From Marinococcus luteus_A (lineage in GTDB: Bacteria; Bacillota; Bacilli; Bacillales; Marinococcaceae): a stretch of 64,000 bases of DNA. Positions 42,333-51,343 of the stretch are shown here, piece by piece. The translations under genes and the position numbers were made by a program. The notes below the pieces were generated by a model. That model searched no databases and had not been told where the DNA came from. It worked only from the letters and a program-made list of their open reading frames with translations. Location: assembly GCF_034497705.1 (NCBI RefSeq), contig NZ_JAXRUV010000005.1, positions 124,001-188,000 on the forward strand, given 5' to 3'. Numbering within the stretch: position 1 is the stretch's first letter; each line of letters starts with the position of its first letter.

Positions 42333-43123
42333 ACAGACACCTCTCCTTTAATGTGGGGATGCGGGTCGTACCCTTCGAGGGAAAAATCATCAATGGTAAA
42401 ATCAAAAATGGAATCCACATTACGCGTGATTTTCATTTCCGGAAGACTTCGCGGCTCGCGCTCAAGCTGAGTTTTGATTTGTTCCACGTGGTTGTTGTAA
42501 ATATGAGCGTCCCCAAATGTATGGATAAACTCTCCGGGCTCAAGGTCACATACGTGCGCGATCATTTGCGTTAAAAGAGCATATGAAGCAATGTTAAACG
42601 GTACGCCGAGAAAAATATCTGCACTCCGCTGGTAGAGCTGGCATGACAGCTTTCCGTCCTGGACGTAGAACTGGAACAGGCAGTGGCACGGGGCAAGCGC
42701 CATATCTTCGATTTCTGCTGCGTTCCAGGCGCTGACGATCAGTCTCCTTGAGTCCGGATTTGTTTTGATCGCTTCCACCACGTCAGAAATCTGGTCCACC
42801 GTTTTGCCTCCTGCTCCTTCCCATGAGCGCCACTGCTTGCCGTAGATCGGCCCTAAATTGCCTTCTTCGTCTGCCCAGGCGTCCCAGATTTTTACTTTAT
42901 TTTCTTTCAGATAGGCAATGTTCGTTTCTCCCTGTAAAAACCAAAGCAGCTCATGAATAATGGAGCGCAGATGCAGCTTTTTTGTGGTGATCACCGGAAA
43001 GCCCTCCTGCAGGTCAAAGCGCATCTGCCATCCAAAGGTGCTAATTGTTCCAGTGCCGGTTCTGTCATCCTTCTTGCCGCCATTTTCAAGTACATGCCGG
43101 CAGAGATCTAAGTATTGTTTCAC
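42329..43123 (-). CDS. thyA: Thymidylate synthase
   Basis: Methylates dUMP to dTMP using methylene-tetrahydrofolate. 264 residues, the short ThyA class. The catalytic cysteine is Cys146 in LAPCHCLFQFYV; RRLIVSAWN binds phosphate. It starts at GTG 43123 behind GGGAGG. Overlaps dfrA, forming the common thyA-dfrA pair. Confidence 0.97.
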   Translation of the reverse strand: MKQYLDLCRHVLENGGKKDDRTGTGTISTFGWQMRFDLQEGFPVITTKKLHLRSIIHELLWFLQGETNIAYLKENKVKIWDAWADEEGNLGPIYGKQWRSWEGAGGKTVDQISDVVEAIKTNPDSRRLIVSAWNAAEIEDMALAPCHCLFQFYVQDGKLSCQLYQRSADIFLGVPFNIASYALLTQMIAHVCDLEPGEFIHTFGDAHIYNNHVEQIKTQLEREPRSLPEMKITRNVDSIFDFTIDDFSLEGYDPHPHIKGEVSV

Positions 43124-43220
43124 GTTTATGCCTCCCTATGTTTTTACTTCAATTACCGCATGACAGAAGCACCTTCACGCTTAACAGCAGACTGAAGGCT
43201 TTCCATCTGCGGACGGTTCA

Positions 43221-44624
43221 TCAGAATCCGGCCGTATACTGCTTTACCAGCACATCGGTCAGAATGTCCCGCATCATTTCCGGCATATAGTATTGTTTCG
43301 ACTCTGCGTTGGACAAGCCGGTGTACAACGGACCGAGTGTGAACATATCAAGAGTGGCCAGCTCATAAGTTTCTTCGTGATTAAGCAATTCTTGTCCGAT
43401 GCGGATACTCTGCACCGTCCACTCTCCATATTCGTAGTCCGCTTCTATCTGCATGCCACTGAATACCATGTGGCCAAGCATCTCCCCGCGAAAGCCAAAG
43501 CCTTTCAGCGGCAGACGGATCATTTCCTCCGTAAAAGCTTTTTTCACTACCTCTTCAAGCACATGCCCTTTTACTGCCACTACGCAGGGGTTAATCGGGT
43601 GAGGACACAGGCGGTGAATATCTTTTTTCGTTACCGGTCCTGCCGGCAGCGAATGAAGCAGCAGTCCTGAATTTAGCATAGATATCTCCGTTTTACACCA
43701 TTCCCGCAGCCCATCGGCAAGCAGCGAGGCAAATGGAGACTCTTGAGTCCATGACACAGATAATGGCTCTCCAATTTCTGTCACTACTTCATTCATGTCT
43801 TTATCTGCCTCATCCTCGAGCGCTCCCAGAAGCCTTTCAGTGATTGGGGAAGGTTTTAGCCTGCGCGTATCTATCGTTCTGCCAAAAATGCTGGAGAGGC
43901 GCTGCGCATCCCCTTCAAACAGAAGCTCGAGCTCCCCTGCGTGCGTGCCAAACTTGCCGCACTGCGTAATTAATGTATTGTCCACCCATTCCGGCTCCTC
44001 AAGGAGATGGTGGGTGTGTGCTCCCAGAATAACATCAAAATCATAGGAGGAAGCGAGCTCCAAATCCTTAGGATAGCCCAGATGCGACATTAAAATCATT
44101 ACGTCCGACTGTTCCCGGAGCTCGGGCAGAAATGTTTCTATCATGTGCTCCGGGTCTGTAACTTTCCAGTCCAGCCCTTCATAAAACGGATAAAAAGGAA
44201 CGGTTACCCCGAGCAGGCCAATCCGCACCCCTTCTTTTGTCGTATGGATACTATATGGCTCCGCCCAGTTTGGACGGCGGCCATCTGTATCAAACAAGTT
44301 CGCCAGAAGTACCTGAAACCCGGCTTCATCATACATATGATTCAGCTCTTCTTTTGCAAACGTGATGCCTTCATTGTTTCCAACCGCTGCATATTGAATG
44401 CCGGCTTCATTCATCAGCTCCACGTTTCCTTTTCCCCTTGTAGCTTCTGTGACGGCGTGCACCCGGTCAGTGTGGTCCCCGAGATCCAGAAGAAGGACTG
44501 ACTCCCCCCGGTCCTGCCGGTATTTTTTCCGTTCTTTTAAATATGCTGCTGTGCGTGTCCATTGGTCCAAATCGCTGTGAATATCGTTTGTGTGATACAG
44601 GTAAACAGAAAAACTGGAGGACAA
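43221..44624 (-). CDS. yunD: Metallophosphoesterase of the 5'-nucleotidase family (YunD)
   Basis: 467 residues: N-terminal calcineurin-like domain with YHTNDIHSDLDQW, LLLDLGDHTD, AVGNNEGITFAKEEL and MSHLGYPKDLELA, then the 5'-nucleotidase C-terminal domain with MLNSGLLLHSLPAG. There is no signal peptide, so the enzyme is probably cytoplasmic, as for B. subtilis YunD. It starts at TTG 44624 after AAAGGCGGTGAG. Probable nucleotide or sugar-nucleotide hydrolase; substrate not known. Confidence 0.87.
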   Translation of the reverse strand: MSSSFSVYLYHTNDIHSDLDQWTRTAAYLKERKKYRQDRGESVLLLDLGDHTDRVHAVTEATRGKGNVELMNEAGIQYAAVGNNEGITFAKEELNHMYDEAGFQVLLANLFDTDGRRPNWAEPYSIHTTKEGVRIGLLGVTVPFYPFYEGLDWKVTDPEHMIETFLPELREQSDVMILMSHLGYPKDLELASSYDFDVILGAHTHHLLEEPEWVDNTLITQCGKFGTHAGELELLFEGDAQRLSSIFGRTIDTRRLKPSPITERLLGALEDEADKDMNEVVTEIGEPLSVSWTQESPFASLLADGLREWCKTEISMLNSGLLLHSLPAGPVTKKDIHRLCPHPINPCVVAVKGHVLEEVVKKAFTEEMIRLPLKGFGFRGEMLGHMVFSGMQIEADYEYGEWTVQSIRIGQELLNHEETYELATLDMFTLGPLYTGLSNAESKQYYMPEMMRDILTDVLVKQYTAGF

Positions 44625-44699
44625 CAGGTCTCACCGCCTTTGTGCTCGTTCCCACATGCTGAGGTGCAGAACGAGTGCATTTCATCTTCTATTATCTTA

Positions 44700-45572
44700 C
44701 TACGAATCACGGGACTCGTCATTAAAGAGCGAGGTTTGTTTTGGAGTAAGTCCTTCGTATTCTATACCGGAAAGCTCGAGCAGCCGGCGCGCGTTCGGGG
44801 CTGCATGGCGCTCGGAATTATTATTAAAAATCATGTACACGTCGCTGCTTTCTTTCTGCAGTCTTTCTGCCAGTTCCTGCCATTCCTGAAGCTCTGCGTC
44901 GGAATAGTTATAGCGGTAGCGCACCTTGCGCCACTCCTGTCCCCTTGCCGGCTTCAGCCACGCGTTCTTGTCACGCCCGTGCAGACGAATTAACGTTTTG
45001 GAAGACGTGGTGGCTTCCTCCACAATCGGCACCGATCCGCCTTCGATCTGTGGTTCGTCTACTACGGAATGGATCCAGTCTTCATTCTTCATGAATTCGA
45101 GCGTTTTTTCCCGGAAGGTCGGATGGAACCATGATTCATGGCGAAACTCAAGAGCGCAGGGGAATTCGTGCAGCTGGTCTCTCAAGTAGCGGAGATAGTC
45201 CACATTTTCCCTGTTGCATTCAAACCAGGGTGGAAACTGGCACAGAACCATTGCTAACTTGCCTGCTTCTTTCATCGGGCGTACCGACAGGGCGTACTGC
45301 TCAAACATTTCCTTTTTTGATTCATATTTACTCGGGCCGCGCTGGTGCCCGGTCATTTCCTGATAGGCCTTCATAATAAATTGAAACGAATCCGGCGTCT
45401 CCCGGAGCCATTTATCAATGTTTTTCTTCGGCTGAATAGCGTAGAAGGAAGAATCCACTTCTACCGTGGGGAAATATTTACTGTATTCCTTCAGCTTGTC
45501 AGTCTGCTTTAATCCTTTTGGATAAAGGGAGTCATGGTCCCCCCAGCCGGTTAAACCAACATATATCATCAT
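44700..45572 (-). CDS. yunF: DUF72 family protein (YunF)
   Basis: 290 residues of a TIM-barrel-like family of unknown activity. Conserved blocks are YVGLTGWGDHDSLYP at the N-terminus, VEVDSSFYAI, FQFIMKAYQEMTGH, LEFRHESWFH, IRLHGRDKNAW and the C-terminal YMIFNNNSERHAAPNA. ATG 45572 sits after AAAGGGAGGTG. It is separated from the suf operon by the suf terminator and from yunD by 75 bases. Confidence 0.9.
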   Translation of the reverse strand: MMIYVGLTGWGDHDSLYPKGLKQTDKLKEYSKYFPTVEVDSSFYAIQPKKNIDKWLRETPDSFQFIMKAYQEMTGHQRGPSKYESKKEMFEQYALSVRPMKEAGKLAMVLCQFPPWFECNRENVDYLRYLRDQLHEFPCALEFRHESWFHPTFREKTLEFMKNEDWIHSVVDEPQIEGGSVPIVEEATTSSKTLIRLHGRDKNAWLKPARGQEWRKVRYRYNYSDAELQEWQELAERLQKESSDVYMIFNNNSERHAAPNARRLLELSGIEYEGLTPKQTSLFNDESRDS

Positions 45573-45616
45573 TTATTCACCTCCCTTTTCTTTTCACGTT
45601 CTTCTTTAAAATAAAA

Positions 45617-45665
45617 CAAAAAAACTGCCCTTTTTAGAGCAGTAACAGCTCTTTAAAGGACAGTT
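45617..45665 (-). terminator. Intrinsic terminator of the suf operon
   Basis: Long minus-strand hairpin AACTGTCCTTTAAAGAGC/GCTCTAAAAAGGGCAGTT, then TTTTT. Confidence 0.85.
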
Positions 45666-45691
45666 CCTCTTTTTCGCGAGGGGCAGGGAAA

Positions 45692-47092
45692 TTAACCGAT
45701 CGAGCCTTCCATTTCAAAGCTGATCAAACGGTTCATTTCTACGGCATATTCCATTGGCAGTTCTTTTGTGAACGGCTCAATGAAGCCCATAACGATCATT
45801 TCAGTTGCTTCCTGTTCACCAACGCCGCGGCTCATCAGATAGAAGAGCTGCTCTTCCGATACTTTGGAAACCGTTGCTTCGTGTTCAAGAGCAATGTTGT
45901 TGTTATAAATTTCGTTGTATGGAATCGTATCCGAAGTGGATTCGTTATCCATAATCAACGTATCACATTCGATTTTCGATTTGGAACCGTCAGACTTGCG
46001 CCCAAAGTTCGCAATACCGCGGTACGTTACTTTTCCGCCCTGTTTCGAAATGGATTTCGAAACGATGGTGGAAGAACAGTTTGGAGCCAGGTGCATTACT
46101 TTTGCGCCTGCATCCTGGTGCTGACCGCGGCCTGCGATAGCGATGGAAAGAACGGTACCCTTCGCGCCTTCACCGCGCATAATAATCGATGGATATTTCA
46201 TCGTTAGTTTAGAACCGATGTTACCGTCAACCCATTCCATGGTGGCGCCTTCGTCGGCAACTGCCCGTTTTGTTACGAGGTTGTAAACGTTTGGTGCCCA
46301 GTTTTGAATGGTTGTATAACGGCAATACGCATCTTTTTTCACGATGATTTCAACAACGGCACTGTGCAGGGAGTCTGTGGAATAAACTGGGGCTGTACAC
46401 CCTTCCACATAATGCACGGAGCTGCCTTCATCTGCAATGATCAGCGTACGCTCAAACTGTCCCATGTTTTCCGAATTGATACGGAAATAAGCCTGGAGCG
46501 GTGTTTCTACTTTTGCACCTTTTGGCACATAGATAAAGGAACCGCCGGACCATACTGCAGAGTTCAGCGCGGAGAACTTGTTGTCAGACGGCGGGATAAC
46601 TTTCCCAAAGTGCTCACGGAACAATTCTTCGTTTTCCTTCACTGCTGTATCGGTGTCTTTAAACACGATACCCTGATCTTCAAGCTCTTTTTCCATGTTG
46701 TGATATACAACTTCGGATTCGTACTGTGCAGATACCCCTGCCAGATACTTTTGCTCTGCTTCTGGGATACCAAGCTTGTCGAACGTGTTTTTGATTTCTT
46801 CCGGTACTTCGTCCCATGACTTTTCGGAACGCTCAGACGGCTTTACGTAATACGTAATAGCGTCAAAGTCTAACCCGGAGAGATCGCCGCCCCATTGCGG
46901 CATTGGTTTTTTATAGAAGATTTCGAGGGATTTCAGACGGAAGTCGAGCATCCACTGCGGCTCTTCTTTAATTTTAGAAATTTCTTTTACAATTTCGTCT
47001 GTGAGGCCTTTACCAGAACGGAAAATGGAAACGTCTTTGTCATGAAAACCATACTGATAGTCTTCACCAATTTCCGGCATTTGTTTTGCCAT
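45692..47092 (-). CDS. sufB: Fe-S cluster assembly scaffold SufB
   Basis: Core scaffold of the SufBCD complex on which clusters form. ATG 47092 after AAGGAGG gives 466 residues; the frame to 47152 lacks a ribosome site. The C-terminal half is the SufBD beta-helix (VHYVEGCTAPVYS, GKVTYRGIANFGRKSDGSKS, LEHEATVSKVSEEQLFYLMSRG). Last gene of sufCDSUB, the standard Bacillales order. Confidence 0.97.
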   Translation of the reverse strand: MAKQMPEIGEDYQYGFHDKDVSIFRSGKGLTDEIVKEISKIKEEPQWMLDFRLKSLEIFYKKPMPQWGGDLSGLDFDAITYYVKPSERSEKSWDEVPEEIKNTFDKLGIPEAEQKYLAGVSAQYESEVVYHNMEKELEDQGIVFKDTDTAVKENEELFREHFGKVIPPSDNKFSALNSAVWSGGSFIYVPKGAKVETPLQAYFRINSENMGQFERTLIIADEGSSVHYVEGCTAPVYSTDSLHSAVVEIIVKKDAYCRYTTIQNWAPNVYNLVTKRAVADEGATMEWVDGNIGSKLTMKYPSIIMRGEGAKGTVLSIAIAGRGQHQDAGAKVMHLAPNCSSTIVSKSISKQGGKVTYRGIANFGRKSDGSKSKIECDTLIMDNESTSDTIPYNEIYNNNIALEHEATVSKVSEEQLFYLMSRGVGEQEATEMIVMGFIEPFTKELPMEYAVEMNRLISFEMEGSIG

Positions 47093-47161
47093 ATGAAAAT
47101 ACCTCCTTAGAGTCGGGAATGAACTAATCCACTCCCGCTGCGTTTCAAGCACCTTACTGTA

Positions 47162-47608
47162 TTATGAATGGTTTTCCTCTTCCACTAACCCTTTTTCCAT
47201 GGCTTTCCACGCAAGTGTCGCGCATTTAATACGGGCAGGAAACTTCGTTACGCCCTGCAGAGCTTCGATATCGCCAAGGTCGTATTTCGTATCGTCGATC
47301 TCTTCGCCCTGCATTAACTGCGAAAACATCTGCGCCATATCCAGTGCTTCTTCGACAGTATGGCCTTTGACAGCCTCTGTCATCATCGAAGCGGAGGATA
47401 AGCTGATCGAGCAGCCTTCCCCGACAAACCTTGCATCGGCGATTTTTTCTTCTTCCACCTTCAACTGAAGCTGAATGCGGTCGCCGCAAGTTGGATTGTT
47501 CATGTTGACATGAAGTGTTTCTTCCTCCAGGTCACCTTTGTTTCTCGGATTTTTATAGTGATCCATGATGACCTGGCGGTAAAGTGTATCTAAATTATGC
47601 GAAGACAT
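47162..47608 (-). CDS. sufU: SufU zinc-dependent sulfurtransferase
   Basis: Accepts persulfide sulfur from SufS and passes it to the scaffold. 148 residues; Cys41 (NPTCGDRI) with Asp43, Cys66 (GEGCSISL) and Cys129 (IKCATLAW) are the zinc and transfer ligands of SufU. ATG 47608 has AAGGAG about 14 bases upstream and overlaps the sufS end by 14 bases; GTG 47611 is an alternative. Confidence 0.96.
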   Translation of the reverse strand: MSSHNLDTLYRQVIMDHYKNPRNKGDLEEETLHVNMNNPTCGDRIQLQLKVEEEKIADARFVGEGCSISLSSASMMTEAVKGHTVEEALDMAQMFSQLMQGEEIDDTKYDLGDIEALQGVTKFPARIKCATLAWKAMEKGLVEEENHS

Positions 47609-48818
47609 CACCGAAATACTCCTTTACTCTTATTAACCCCTCTGCCAAAGCATCAATATCTTCTGTGGAGTTATAAAGATAAAAACTGGCACGGGCGGTA
47701 GAAGCTACATCAAGCCACTTCATTAACGGCTGGGCACAGTGATGGCCGGCGCGTACCGCAATGCCTTCCGCGTCAAGTACGGTGGCTACATCATGCGGGT
47801 GCACGTCCTGCACATTAAATGTCACAATGCCAGTGCGTTCTTTCGGTCCGTATATATCCAGGCCATCCACCGCCGATAACTGCTTCAGCGCGTATTGGCC
47901 GAGCTCTTTCTCATGAGCAGCAATGTTATCCAGGCCTATCTCTTTCAGGAAATCAATTGCTGCCCCTAAACCAATAGCACCAGCAATGATCGGTGTGCCC
48001 CCTTCAAACTTCCACGGGGTTTCCTTCCATGTTGAATCATAGAGCCCCACAAAGTCAATCATTTCGCCGCCAAATTCCACCGGCTCCATATTTTCCAGGA
48101 GAGATTTTCTCCCATAAAGCACTCCGATACCGGTTGGACCGCCCATTTTATGGCCGGAAAAAGCGTAAAAATCCACATCCAGATCCTGCACGTCCACCTT
48201 CATGTGCGGCACGCTTTGCGCACCGTCCACAACGATGACTGCTCCGTGTTCGTGGGCAATAGCAGCAATATCTTTAATGGGGTCCACCGTGCCCAGTACG
48301 TTTGATACGTGACTGACCGCCACAATTTTTGTTTTTTCAGAAACAGCCCTGCGTACATTTTCTGCCGTTACCGTTCCGTCTGCTTCGAGCTCCACGTACC
48401 GGAGACGGGCTCCGTTACGCTTTGCTGCCTGCTGCCACGGAATAATATTGGAATGGTGCTCTTTTTCTGTAAGGACGATTTCATCGCCTTCCTGCAGATG
48501 AGCATCCCCGTAGCTGGAAGCCACTGTGTTGATGCCAACGGTCGTACCGCGGTTAAAAATGATCTGCTGCGAGGAAGGAGCATTGATGAAGGAGCGGACT
48601 TTTTCCCGCGCTCCTTCGTACTCATCCGTCGCCATGCTACCAAGCGTATGCACGCCGCGGTGAACGTTTGAATTATACCGGCGGTAATAATCATTGACCG
48701 CTTCAATTACCTGCACAGGCTTTTGGGAAGTCGCCGCCGAGTCAAGATAGACAAGCGGACTTCCGTTTACTTCCTGCTGCAGTATAGGAAACTGTTCACG
48801 AATGGCTTTTACATCCAT
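47595..48818 (-). CDS. sufS: Cysteine desulfurase SufS
   Basis: PLP enzyme that takes sulfur from cysteine. 407 residues; Lys224 in SGHKMGGPTG binds PLP and Cys361 in RAGHHCAQP carries the persulfide. This is the group II (SufS/CsdA) type. Its ATG shares one base with the sufD stop (TAATG). Confidence 0.97.
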   Translation of the reverse strand: MDVKAIREQFPILQQEVNGSPLVYLDSAATSQKPVQVIEAVNDYYRRYNSNVHRGVHTLGSMATDEYEGAREKVRSFINAPSSQQIIFNRGTTVGINTVASSYGDAHLQEGDEIVLTEKEHHSNIIPWQQAAKRNGARLRYVELEADGTVTAENVRRAVSEKTKIVAVSHVSNVLGTVDPIKDIAAIAHEHGAVIVVDGAQSVPHMKVDVQDLDVDFYAFSGHKMGGPTGIGVLYGRKSLLENMEPVEFGGEMIDFVGLYDSTWKETPWKFEGGTPIIAGAIGLGAAIDFLKEIGLDNIAAHEKELGQYALKQLSAVDGLDIYGPKERTGIVTFNVQDVHPHDVATVLDAEGIAVRAGHHCAQPLMKWLDVASTARASFYLYNSTEDIDALAEGLIRVKEYFGDVFA

Positions 48819-50128
48819 TAGTACACTTTCCTTTCAATAACCTCCGTCAGGCGATCTTTCACAGCTTGAATTGGCAGTGCGTCTACTACTGGAGCAAGGA
48901 AGCCGTGAATAATCAGGCGTTCTGCTTCTGTCTGCGGAATACCGCGGCTCATCATATAGTAAAGCTGAACGGGGTCAACACGGCCTACAGAAGCTGCGTG
49001 ACCGGCCGTAACGTCGTCCTCATCAATAAGAAGAATAGGGTTCGCGTCGCCGCGGGCACGTTCACTGAGCATAAGCACACGCTCGGTCTGCTCCCCGTTG
49101 GCTTTTGTCGCTCCGTGTTCAATTTTGTTAACGCCGTTGAAGATAGCAGAAGCTTTGTCTTTCATAACCCCGTGAGTCAAAATCTGGCCGTCTGTATTTT
49201 TACCAAACTGGATAATATGAGCCCAGAAGTTCTGGCTTTGCTCTCCGCGTCCGATAGCTACGGATTTTTTATCAGAAGTCGAACCATCGCCTACAAGTGC
49301 AGTTGTATTGTCCGATACTGTGTTACCTTCGTTCATCTGGCCGAGTGCCCAGTCGATGCTTGCATCTTTGAGCGCGTAGCCGCGGCGGTTAGTATACACC
49401 GTGGTCGCTTTCTCTAAGTGGTCCACGCCGCCAAAGGAAACGTTCGCCCCTTCTTCCGCATAAACCTCTGCAATCGCATTAACAACGGAAGGCGTCTCTG
49501 TATCATAAGAAACGTAGTTTTCAAGATACGTCACTTCGCTGTTTGCTTCGGCTACAATAACCACGTGGTTGAACAGCCCCATATTCGCCTGTTCGAGCCA
49601 GTAGATTGTTTGAAGCGGGGCTTCCACCTTTACGTTTTTCGGAACGTAGATGAATGTCCCTCCGTTCATGAGCGCCACGTTCAGCGCTGTAAAACGGTGC
49701 TCATCCACCTGTACAGCGTTGCCCATGAAATAACGCTCAAGCAGATCGCCGTGCTCAATAGCCGCCGTTGCGATATCCGTGAAAATAACGCCCTGCTCTT
49801 CAAGCGTGCTGCTTGCTTCATACAGAACCGTCTGGCCGTCTCTTTGCACGAGCAGATTCTGCTGCGCGGCGTTTTTATCTATAAGTCCCTGCACCTGTTC
49901 GTGCAGTTCTTCAGACGAAGAAAAGCTTTCCTTCGGGGTGCCTTCGTGTTCAAATTCGGTAAAGTTCCACGTCTTAATATTCGTTTTTTCCGGCTTCGGC
50001 ATTTCCAGCTTTTCTGCTAAACGGCTGGCGCTTAGACGCTGGTCCTTCAGCCATTTTGGTTCATTCTGTTTATCCGAGAAATCTTCAACGTATTTCTCGT
50101 CATACTTCCAAGTAGTATCTATAGACAT
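48818..50128 (-). CDS. sufD: Fe-S assembly protein SufD
   Basis: Partner of SufB in the SufBC2D scaffold. 436 residues with the SufBD beta-helix (VNAIAEVYAEEGANVSFGGV, AIFNGVNKIEHGATKANGEQ) and the C-terminal DDVTAGHAASVGRVDPVQLYYMMSRG block, in which His is conserved. ATG 50128 follows a GGGGAGG site, 25 bases after sufC. Confidence 0.97.
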   Translation of the reverse strand: MSIDTTWKYDEKYVEDFSDKQNEPKWLKDQRLSASRLAEKLEMPKPEKTNIKTWNFTEFEHEGTPKESFSSSEELHEQVQGLIDKNAAQQNLLVQRDGQTVLYEASSTLEEQGVIFTDIATAAIEHGDLLERYFMGNAVQVDEHRFTALNVALMNGGTFIYVPKNVKVEAPLQTIYWLEQANMGLFNHVVIVAEANSEVTYLENYVSYDTETPSVVNAIAEVYAEEGANVSFGGVDHLEKATTVYTNRRGYALKDASIDWALGQMNEGNTVSDNTTALVGDGSTSDKKSVAIGRGEQSQNFWAHIIQFGKNTDGQILTHGVMKDKASAIFNGVNKIEHGATKANGEQTERVLMLSERARGDANPILLIDEDDVTAGHAASVGRVDPVQLYYMMSRGIPQTEAERLIIHGFLAPVVDALPIQAVKDRLTEVIERKVY

Positions 50129-50153
50129 AATTTCGCCTCCCCTGCTGTTAAAA

Positions 50154-50942
50154 TTATTCCTGTGGTTCTCCTACGCGTTCGTTTTCAATGCCGAGTTCTT
50201 CTTTAATCCACTCATAGCCTTCGTTTTCAAGGCGCTGAGCTAATTCGGCACCGCCGGATTTAACGATGCGTCCCTGCATCATCACGTGTACTTTATCCGG
50301 AGTAATGTAGTTCAAAAGACGCTGATAGTGAGTGATGATTAAGCAGCCGAAGTCCGGGCTTTTCATGTCATTTACGCCTTTGGAAACGACTTTGAGTGCG
50401 TCAATGTCAAGACCGGAGTCAATTTCGTCCAGGATAGCGATTTTTGGTTCCATCATGAGAAGCTGAAGAATTTCATTACGCTTTTTCTCACCGCCGGAGA
50501 ACCCTTCGTTTAAGTAACGCTGGGAGAACGATTCGTCAATTTCAAGCATGTTCATTTTTTCATCCATCTGGCGGATGAATTTCATTAGCTGGATTTCATT
50601 GCCTTCTCCGCGCTTAGCGTTAATGGCCGAACGCATAAAGTCAGAGTTTGTTACACCGCTCACTTCACTTGGATACTGCATTGCGAGGAAAAGACCTGCT
50701 CTTGCACGCTCGTCGACCTCCATGTCGAGAACGTCTTCTCCGTCAAGAGTGATAGTTCCTTTAGTAATTTCATACTTCGGATGGCCCATCACTGCAGAAG
50801 CAAGGGTGGATTTACCTGTGCCGTTTGGTCCCATGATTGCGTGAATTTCTCCGCCGTTCATTTCTAGATCGAAACCTTTAATGATTTCAGTACCTTCGAT
50901 TTCTACGTGCAAATTCTCAATTTTCAAGTTCGGCGTTGCCAT
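50154..50942 (-). CDS. sufC: Suf system ATPase SufC
   Basis: Cytosolic ABC ATPase that drives cluster assembly on SufBD. 262 residues from ATG 50942, which follows GGAGGTATGCAAA. Walker A GPNGTGKST, signature FSGGEKKRNEI, Walker B IAILDEIDSGLD and H-loop LIITHYQRL are all seen. First gene of the operon. Confidence 0.97.
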   Translation of the reverse strand: MATPNLKIENLHVEIEGTEIIKGFDLEMNGGEIHAIMGPNGTGKSTLASAVMGHPKYEITKGTITLDGEDVLDMEVDERARAGLFLAMQYPSEVSGVTNSDFMRSAINAKRGEGNEIQLMKFIRQMDEKMNMLEIDESFSQRYLNEGFSGGEKKRNEILQLLMMEPKIAILDEIDSGLDIDALKVVSKGVNDMKSPDFGCLIITHYQRLLNYITPDKVHVMMQGRIVKSGGAELAQRLENEGYEWIKEELGIENERVGEPQE

Positions 50943-50998
50943 TTTGCATACCTCCATATTTTGGAATCAAGCGGAAACCGCTGTTTTTTCTCTATTTA

Positions 50999-51013
50999 TT
51001 ATAATTATTATTT
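50999..51013. promoter_or_regulatory. Weak PerR/Fur-type box upstream of sufC
   Basis: TTATAAT-T-ATTATTT resembles the PerR consensus TTATAATNATTATAA with two mismatches. The region is very AT-rich, so chance similarity is likely. Confidence 0.25.
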
Positions 51014-51150
51014 TATAACAAATGTAAACTGACTTCAAGCAAACTCGCTTTCTCTCCCGATATATTTCATTTTTTTGCTACTATATGGCAAAAAATCGCA
51101 CGGGAAATAAATGAGAATACGCTCATTTTATTCTCAATAAAAGCGTTCAT

Positions 51151-51257
51151 ACAAAAAGGAGGGTGCCTATACAAACCAATTGCAGGAACGACCCTCCTTA
51201 TTCAATGCTCTTCTTCAATCACTCTTACAGTATACCAAACCTCACTGAGAAGTAAAA
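51151..51257 (-). ncRNA. Candidate small RNA (about 70 bases) with promoter and terminator
   Basis: On the minus strand: TTTACT (51252-51257), 16 bases, TATACT (51230-51235), predicted start near 51223. The transcript would end in a hairpin with perfect 9-bp arms AAGGAGGGT/ACCCTCCTT (51192-51200 and 51157-51165), a 26-base loop, and TTTTTG. The 3' arm is complementary to Shine-Dalgarno sequences. No gene lies in this interval. Confidence 0.4.
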
Positions 51258-51302
51258 AAGGAAAAACTCTTTCAATGAAGATTCTCTTCTATTTTCCTTC
51301 AA

Positions 51303-51340
51303 TACAAAAAGCCGGACTCAGTAAACGAGCCCGGCCCTGA
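51303..51340 (-). terminator. Intrinsic terminator of metNIQ
   Basis: Minus-strand GCCGGGCTCG/TGAGTCCGGC around TTTAC, then TTTTTG. Confidence 0.85.
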
Positions 51341-51343
51341 CCG

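Noticed and set aside
51115..51138. Inverted repeat TGAGAATA/TATTCTCA as a Fur-type site
   Set aside because: The half-sites are separated by about eight to eleven bases, not the one base of a Fur or PerR box.
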